Below the pieces are notes generated by a model. That model searched no databases and was not told where the DNA came from. It worked only from the letters and a program-made list of their open reading frames with translations. Position numbers and translations under genes: made by a program. DNA of 8,505 nt from an uncultured bacterium (GTDB taxonomy: Bacteria > Actinomycetota > Coriobacteriia > Coriobacteriales > Coriobacteriaceae), in contig CAJMRP010000085.1 in NCBI GenBank assembly GCA_905215765.1, positions 1 through 8,505 of the forward strand, given 5' to 3'. This document shows, piece after piece, positions 5,370 to 8,505 of this stretch (positions are counted from its first letter, which is position 1; each line of letters starts with the position of its first letter).

Positions 5370-6653
5370 ATGAGCGAGCAGACTATCGGTACTACATGTG
5401 TTCAGGGCGGCTATCACCCGGGAGATGCGGAGCCGCGCCAGGTGCCCATCTACCAGTCCACCACGTGGAAGTACGACACGTCGGAGCACATGGGCAAGCT
5501 GTTTGACCTGGAGGAGTCTGGCTACTTCTACAGCCGTCTGCAGAACCCCACGTGCGATTTGGTTGCCGCCAAGATCTGCGAGATGGAGGGCGGCACCGCA
5601 GCGATGCTCACGAGTTCGGGCATGGCAGCGAACTTCCTCGCGATCTTTAACGTTGCCGGTGCCGGCGATCACGTGGTCGCAAGCTCTGCCATTTACGGCG
5701 GTACGTATAACCTGTTCGCCCACACCATGGGCCGCATGGGCGTGACCTGCACGTTCGTCGCCCCCGACTGCACCGATGAGGAGCTGGAGGCTGCCTTTCA
5801 GCCCAACACAAAGCTCGTCTTTGGCGAGACGATCGCAAACCCCGCCCTTGCCGTGCTCGATATTGAGCGCTTTGCCAAGGCCGCACATGACCACGGCGTG
5901 CCGCTGATGGTCGACAACACCTTCCCGACTCCCGTGATGTGCCGTCCCTTTGAGTGGGGCGCCGATATCGTTACGCACTCCACCACCAAGTACATGGATG
6001 GACATGCTGCCTACCTGGGCGGCGTGATCGTCGACCATGGCCAGTTTGACTGGATGGCCCATGCGGACAAGTTCCCGGGTCTCACCACGCCCGACGAGAG
6101 CTATCACGGCGTGACCTATGCCGAGAAGTTCGGTCGTGAGGGCGCCTTCATTACTAAGGCCACCGCGCAGCTCATGCGCGATCTTGGCCCCATGCAGAAC
6201 CCGCAGGCGGCGTTTTTCTTGAACAGCTCGCTCGAGAGCCTGCATGTGCGCATGCCGCGTCATTGCGAGAACGGCCTGGCCGTTGCCAAGTTCCTGCAGA
6301 GCCATCCCAAGGTGCGCTTCGTGAGCTACCCGGGCCTTGAGGGAGATCCTTATTACGAGACCGCGAAGAAGTACATGCCCAACGGCACCTGCGGTGTTGT
6401 GAGCTTTGGCTTTGAGGGTGGCCGCGCCGCAGCAGAGACTTTCATGAAGAATCTCTCGCTGTGCCAAATCGCCACGCACGTGGCCGATGCTCGTACCTGC
6501 TGCCTGCATCCCGCAAATGCAACGCATCGCCAGATGAACGATGCCGAGCTTGAGGCCTGTGGCATCAGCCCCGATATGGTGCGCCTGTCCTGCGGCCTCG
6601 AGTCCTCGCAGGATCTGATTGCCGATATCGAGCACGCCCTTTCGCTTGTTTAG
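5370..6653 (+). CDS. metY: O-acetylhomoserine aminocarboxypropyltransferase (MetY-type PLP enzyme)
   Basis: The product is 427 residues, the usual length for MetY and longer than most cystathionine lyases/synthases (~380-400). It is a fold-type I PLP enzyme of the Cys/Met metabolism family. The PLP lysine is K207 in HSTTKYMDGH, VDNTF holds D182 for the pyridine nitrogen, Y109 lies in the AIYGGTYNLF cofactor loop, and FYSRLQNPT carries the Y54/R56 phosphate-binding pair of the partner subunit. Methionine gamma-lyases typically have Cys two residues after the stacking Tyr (YGC); here it is Gly, which favours sulfhydrylase. The expected reaction is O-acetyl-L-homoserine plus sulfide to L-homocysteine in methionine synthesis; O-acetylserine use or a lyase activity cannot be excluded. 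ATG 5370 has AGGGAG 6 bases upstream. A 423-residue minus-strand open frame over it is a shadow. It is divergent from the C_GCAxxG_C_C gene; panB follows after 151 bases. Confidence 0.9.
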   Translation: MSEQTIGTTCVQGGYHPGDAEPRQVPIYQSTTWKYDTSEHMGKLFDLEESGYFYSRLQNPTCDLVAAKICEMEGGTAAMLTSSGMAANFLAIFNVAGAGDHVVASSAIYGGTYNLFAHTMGRMGVTCTFVAPDCTDEELEAAFQPNTKLVFGETIANPALAVLDIERFAKAAHDHGVPLMVDNTFPTPVMCRPFEWGADIVTHSTTKYMDGHAAYLGGVIVDHGQFDWMAHADKFPGLTTPDESYHGVTYAEKFGREGAFITKATAQLMRDLGPMQNPQAAFFLNSSLESLHVRMPRHCENGLAVAKFLQSHPKVRFVSYPGLEGDPYYETAKKYMPNGTCGVVSFGFEGGRAAAETFMKNLSLCQIATHVADARTCCLHPANATHRQMNDAELEACGISPDMVRLSCGLESSQDLIADIEHALSLV

Positions 6654-6754
6654 AAAAGCGAGTCATGCACGAGGCGCGGGTGTCGTGTTCTTGCCATGCT
6701 TTCGGGGTATGAATCGGCCTGCGTAGTAGAATAAAACGGAACATTCGGTGCCTT

Positions 6755-6783
6755 CGGCGCGCGTGGTTGTCCCTCGCGCGCCG
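6755..6783 (+). promoter_or_regulatory. GC hairpin in the panB leader
   Basis: CGGCGCGCG (6755-6763) pairs perfectly with CGCGCGCCG (6775-6783) around an 11-base loop. It ends 9 bases before the panB Shine-Dalgarno (AGAGGAG, 6793-6799). No T-run follows, so it is not an intrinsic terminator. The metY-panB gap also holds TAGAAT at 6727-6732, a possible -10 with no good -35, so panB may have its own promoter as well as read-through. Confidence 0.4.
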
Positions 6784-6804
6784 AGACCGTAAAGAGGAGC
6801 ATAT

Positions 6805-7650
6805 ATGGCAAAGAACACCGTTTTGACGCTCAAGAAGAAAGTTGACGAGGGCGGTAAGGTCACCATGGTGACCAGCTATGACTACACGATGGCGGAGCTT
6901 GTCGAAGAAGCCGGTATCGATATGATCCTCGTGGGCGATTCTCTGGGCATGACCATGATGGGCTACGATTCGACCCTGCCTGTGACTATGGACGACATGG
7001 TTCATCATACGCGTTGCGTTACGCGCGCTTGCAATGACACCTTTGTGGTGGGCGACATGCCTTTTGGCTCTTACCAAACCGACATTCCCACTGCTGTGGC
7101 AAACGCTGCGCGTCTTATGAAGGAGGGCCGTTGCCAGGCCGTTAAGCTCGAAGGCGGCGTGACCGTTTGCGAACAGATCCGCGCGATGACGCAGGCAGGT
7201 ATTCCCGTGGTGGGGCATATCGGCCTCACGCCGCAGTCTGTCAACACCTTTGGCGGCTTTAAGGTGCAAGGCAAGTCTGTGGAGGCAGCCAAGCAGCTCG
7301 TCGAGGATGCCTTGGCCATCGAGGCCGCGGGCGCTTTCTCGATTGTGCTCGAGTGCGTGCCGGCAGACCTTGCCACCTATGTGACCGAGCAGTTGAGTTC
7401 GGCATTCACGATCGGCATCGGTGCCGGTAGCGGCACGGACGGCCAGGTGCTTGTCGCGCAAGACCTGCTCGGTATGACCACGGGCGGATTCAAGCCCAAG
7501 ATGGTACGTCAGTTTGGACAGATCGGCGAGGCCATGAAGCAGGCCTATCGCGCCTATGATGAAGCTGTCCAGTCGGGAGATTTCCCCGCTGCCGCCGAGA
7601 GCTATAAGATCGATCCCGCCGTGATGGAGGAGCTTCGCGCCGCCAAATAA
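6805..7650 (+). CDS. panB: 3-methyl-2-oxobutanoate hydroxymethyltransferase (ketopantoate hydroxymethyltransferase)
   Basis: The product is 281 residues, full length for PanB, a cytoplasmic TIM-barrel enzyme. It adds a hydroxymethyl group from 5,10-methylenetetrahydrofolate to 2-oxoisovalerate, the first committed step of pantothenate synthesis. Motifs are KVTMVTSYDY (18-27), ILVGDSLGM (41-49, metal ligand D45), VVGDMPFGSYQ (D84), AVKLEGG (K114, E116), GHIGLTPQ (137-144) and VLECVP with the catalytic E183, all at the positions expected from the E. coli enzyme. AGAGGAG lies 5 bases before ATG 6805. panC begins 46 bases after the panB stop with its own ribosome binding site, so the two form an operon; PanE, which reduces ketopantoate to pantoate between the two steps, is not in the window. 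Confidence 0.97.
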   Translation: MAKNTVLTLKKKVDEGGKVTMVTSYDYTMAELVEEAGIDMILVGDSLGMTMMGYDSTLPVTMDDMVHHTRCVTRACNDTFVVGDMPFGSYQTDIPTAVANAARLMKEGRCQAVKLEGGVTVCEQIRAMTQAGIPVVGHIGLTPQSVNTFGGFKVQGKSVEAAKQLVEDALAIEAAGAFSIVLECVPADLATYVTEQLSSAFTIGIGAGSGTDGQVLVAQDLLGMTTGGFKPKMVRQFGQIGEAMKQAYRAYDEAVQSGDFPAAAESYKIDPAVMEELRAAK

Positions 7651-7696
7651 TGAGGTCGGCTGATCATCTATCGTTACCGTTATCGAGGAGTTAATG

Positions 7697-8371
7697 ATGC
7701 AAACAGCAGCTACCGTCGCCGAGGTCCGCGAGCAGGTGCGCGCATGGAAGCGTGAAGGCCTGACGATCGGACTCGTTCCCACCATGGGATTTTTGCACGA
7801 GGGTCACAAGAGCCTGATCGTGCGCGCTGCGGCCGAGAACGATCGCGTTGTCGTGTCCGACTTCGTGAACCCCACGCAGTTTGGTCCTACCGAGGATCTG
7901 GAGAGCTACCCGCGCGATTTCGATCGCGACTGCAAGCTCTGCGAGGAGGCCGGCGCCGCACTGGTCTTTCACCCCGAACCCTCCGAGATGTACGCGCCCA
8001 ACGCCTGTACCTATGTGAACATGGACGAGCTCACGCATGAGCTTTGTGGCCTGACGCGCCCGATCCACTTCCGTGGCGTGTGCACTGTCGTCTCCAAGCT
8101 TTTTAATATCGTGTGTCCCGACCGCGCCTACTTTGGCCAGAAGGACGCCCAGCAGCTCGCCGTCATCCGCCGCATGGTGCGCGACCTCAACTTTGGCATC
8201 CAGATTGTGGGCTGCCCGATTATCCGCGAGGAGGATGGCCTGGCCAAGAGCTCGCGCAATACGTATCTTTCCGCCGAGGAACGCGTGGCGGCGCTGTGTC
8301 TTTCGCGCGCCGTGTTTGCCGGCCAGAAGATGGTCCAGGACGGCGAGCGCGACGCCAAGGTCGTGCTCGAG
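7697..8371 (+). CDS. panC: Pantothenate synthetase (pantoate--beta-alanine ligase), 3' end missing
   Basis: About 225 residues match PanC, which activates pantoate with ATP and joins it to beta-alanine. The Rossmann/HIGH-type motif VPTMGFLHEGHKSL (27-40) has the two histidines H34 and H37. FVNPTQFGP (57-64) includes the pantoate-binding Q61. HFRGVCTVVSKLFNIVCPDRA, YFGQKDAQQ (145-153) and the KMSKS-like AKSSRNTYLS (183-192) follow. PanC is normally about 280 residues, so the last ~55, the helical C-terminal domain, are missing. After the GTG CTC GAG at 8363-8371 the frame stays open to the window end, but the residues stop resembling PanC and the opposite strand becomes coding. Of the tandem ATGs at 7694 and 7697, the second is 6 bases from AGGAG and is preferred. 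The active site is intact, but a protein made from this sequence would be chimeric. Confidence 0.92.
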
Positions 8372-8505
8372 AAACGACCGGAGCATGCGATGGCAGCGCC
8401 ACAGGTCGGCGCCGTAGACGCGGCCCTTCTCGGTAAGCGTCACGCGGCCATAGCGGTTTTGCTCGACCAGGTCGGACTCCTTGAGGGTCGTCATGGCCTT
8501 GTTGA
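8366..8505 (-). CDS. Fragment of a DtxR/MntR-type metal-dependent regulator (both ends missing)
   Basis: Read on the minus strand from 8503, this gives NKAMTTLKESDLVEQNRYG, then RVTLTEKGR and ADLWRCHRMLRSFLE. That matches the recognition helix, beta-wing and following helix of DtxR/MntR-type winged-helix repressors, where L-T-x-x-G-R followed by a basic RRHR-L-x-x-FL segment is characteristic. Such proteins repress metal-uptake genes when Fe2+ or Mn2+ is bound; the metal-binding residues are not in this piece. The 5' part lies beyond the window, and the 3' part is lost at the join with panC. Beyond CTCGAG (8366-8371) the minus-strand frame remains open but is antisense to panC. MarR-like regulators are a less likely alternative. 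Confidence 0.6.

Noticed and set aside
5364..6635. A 423-residue minus-strand open frame opposite metY
   Set aside because: metY has full-length PLP-enzyme motifs in the plus frame. The minus frame is rich in His/Ala/Gly/Arg with no recognisable motif, typical of a high-GC shadow.
6565..7785. A 406-residue minus-strand open frame over panB and the start of panC
   Set aside because: It spans two well-supported plus-strand genes and their intergenic gap, and shows no family features.

Overview
The window is GC-rich, gene-dense bacterial chromosome. The four-domain ribosomal protein S1, the type A RNase P RNA, strong codon bias towards C/G-ending codons, and frequent TTG/GTG starts behind purine-rich Shine-Dalgarno sites suggest a high-GC Gram-positive gut anaerobe. 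My best guess is Coriobacteriia, probably Collinsella or a close relative; this is inference from recalled protein flavour, not a search. Apart from the last ~135 bases it reads as ordinary housekeeping and metabolic DNA with no phage, IS, CRISPR or defence genes.

Layout, left to right. Bases 2-640 hold the C-terminal half of an L-cysteine desulfidase (CyuA/YhaM family), ending in a 12-bp hairpin. Next is a structured element (E1, 670-784), then a convergent HAD phosphatase on the minus strand (830-1588). A 315-base leader precedes rpsA (1904-3070), which ends in a textbook terminator. A hairpin-rich intergenic stretch leads to the RNase P RNA gene rnpB (about 3395-3762). A second copy of the structured element (E2, 3764-3879) directly abuts rnpB and is followed by a YigZ/IMPACT family gene (3989-4624) with its own terminator. 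A minus-strand C_GCAxxG_C_C family protein (4693-5139) is divergent from a MetY-type O-acetylhomoserine sulfhydrylase (5370-6653). The panB and panC genes of pantothenate synthesis follow. panC breaks at about 8371, where the sequence switches to the opposite strand of a DtxR/MntR-like regulator that runs off the window end.

The genes form two loose metabolic themes. Sulfur amino acids are represented by cysteine desulfidase and MetY. Pantothenate/CoA synthesis is represented by PanB and PanC, which make and then use pantoate. rpsA and rnpB are core translation and RNA-processing genes with their own signals.

The most interesting item is the pair E1/E2. They are two ~115-nt elements with a nearly invariant core and flanks. 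Their outer 14-bp stems differ at seven of fourteen positions, and every difference is compensated on the other arm. Both sit in the same orientation right behind the 3' end of an upstream gene. This looks like a conserved structured RNA or a structured terminator-type repeat. The panC/DtxR tail-to-tail join looks like an assembly or rearrangement breakpoint and should be treated with caution.
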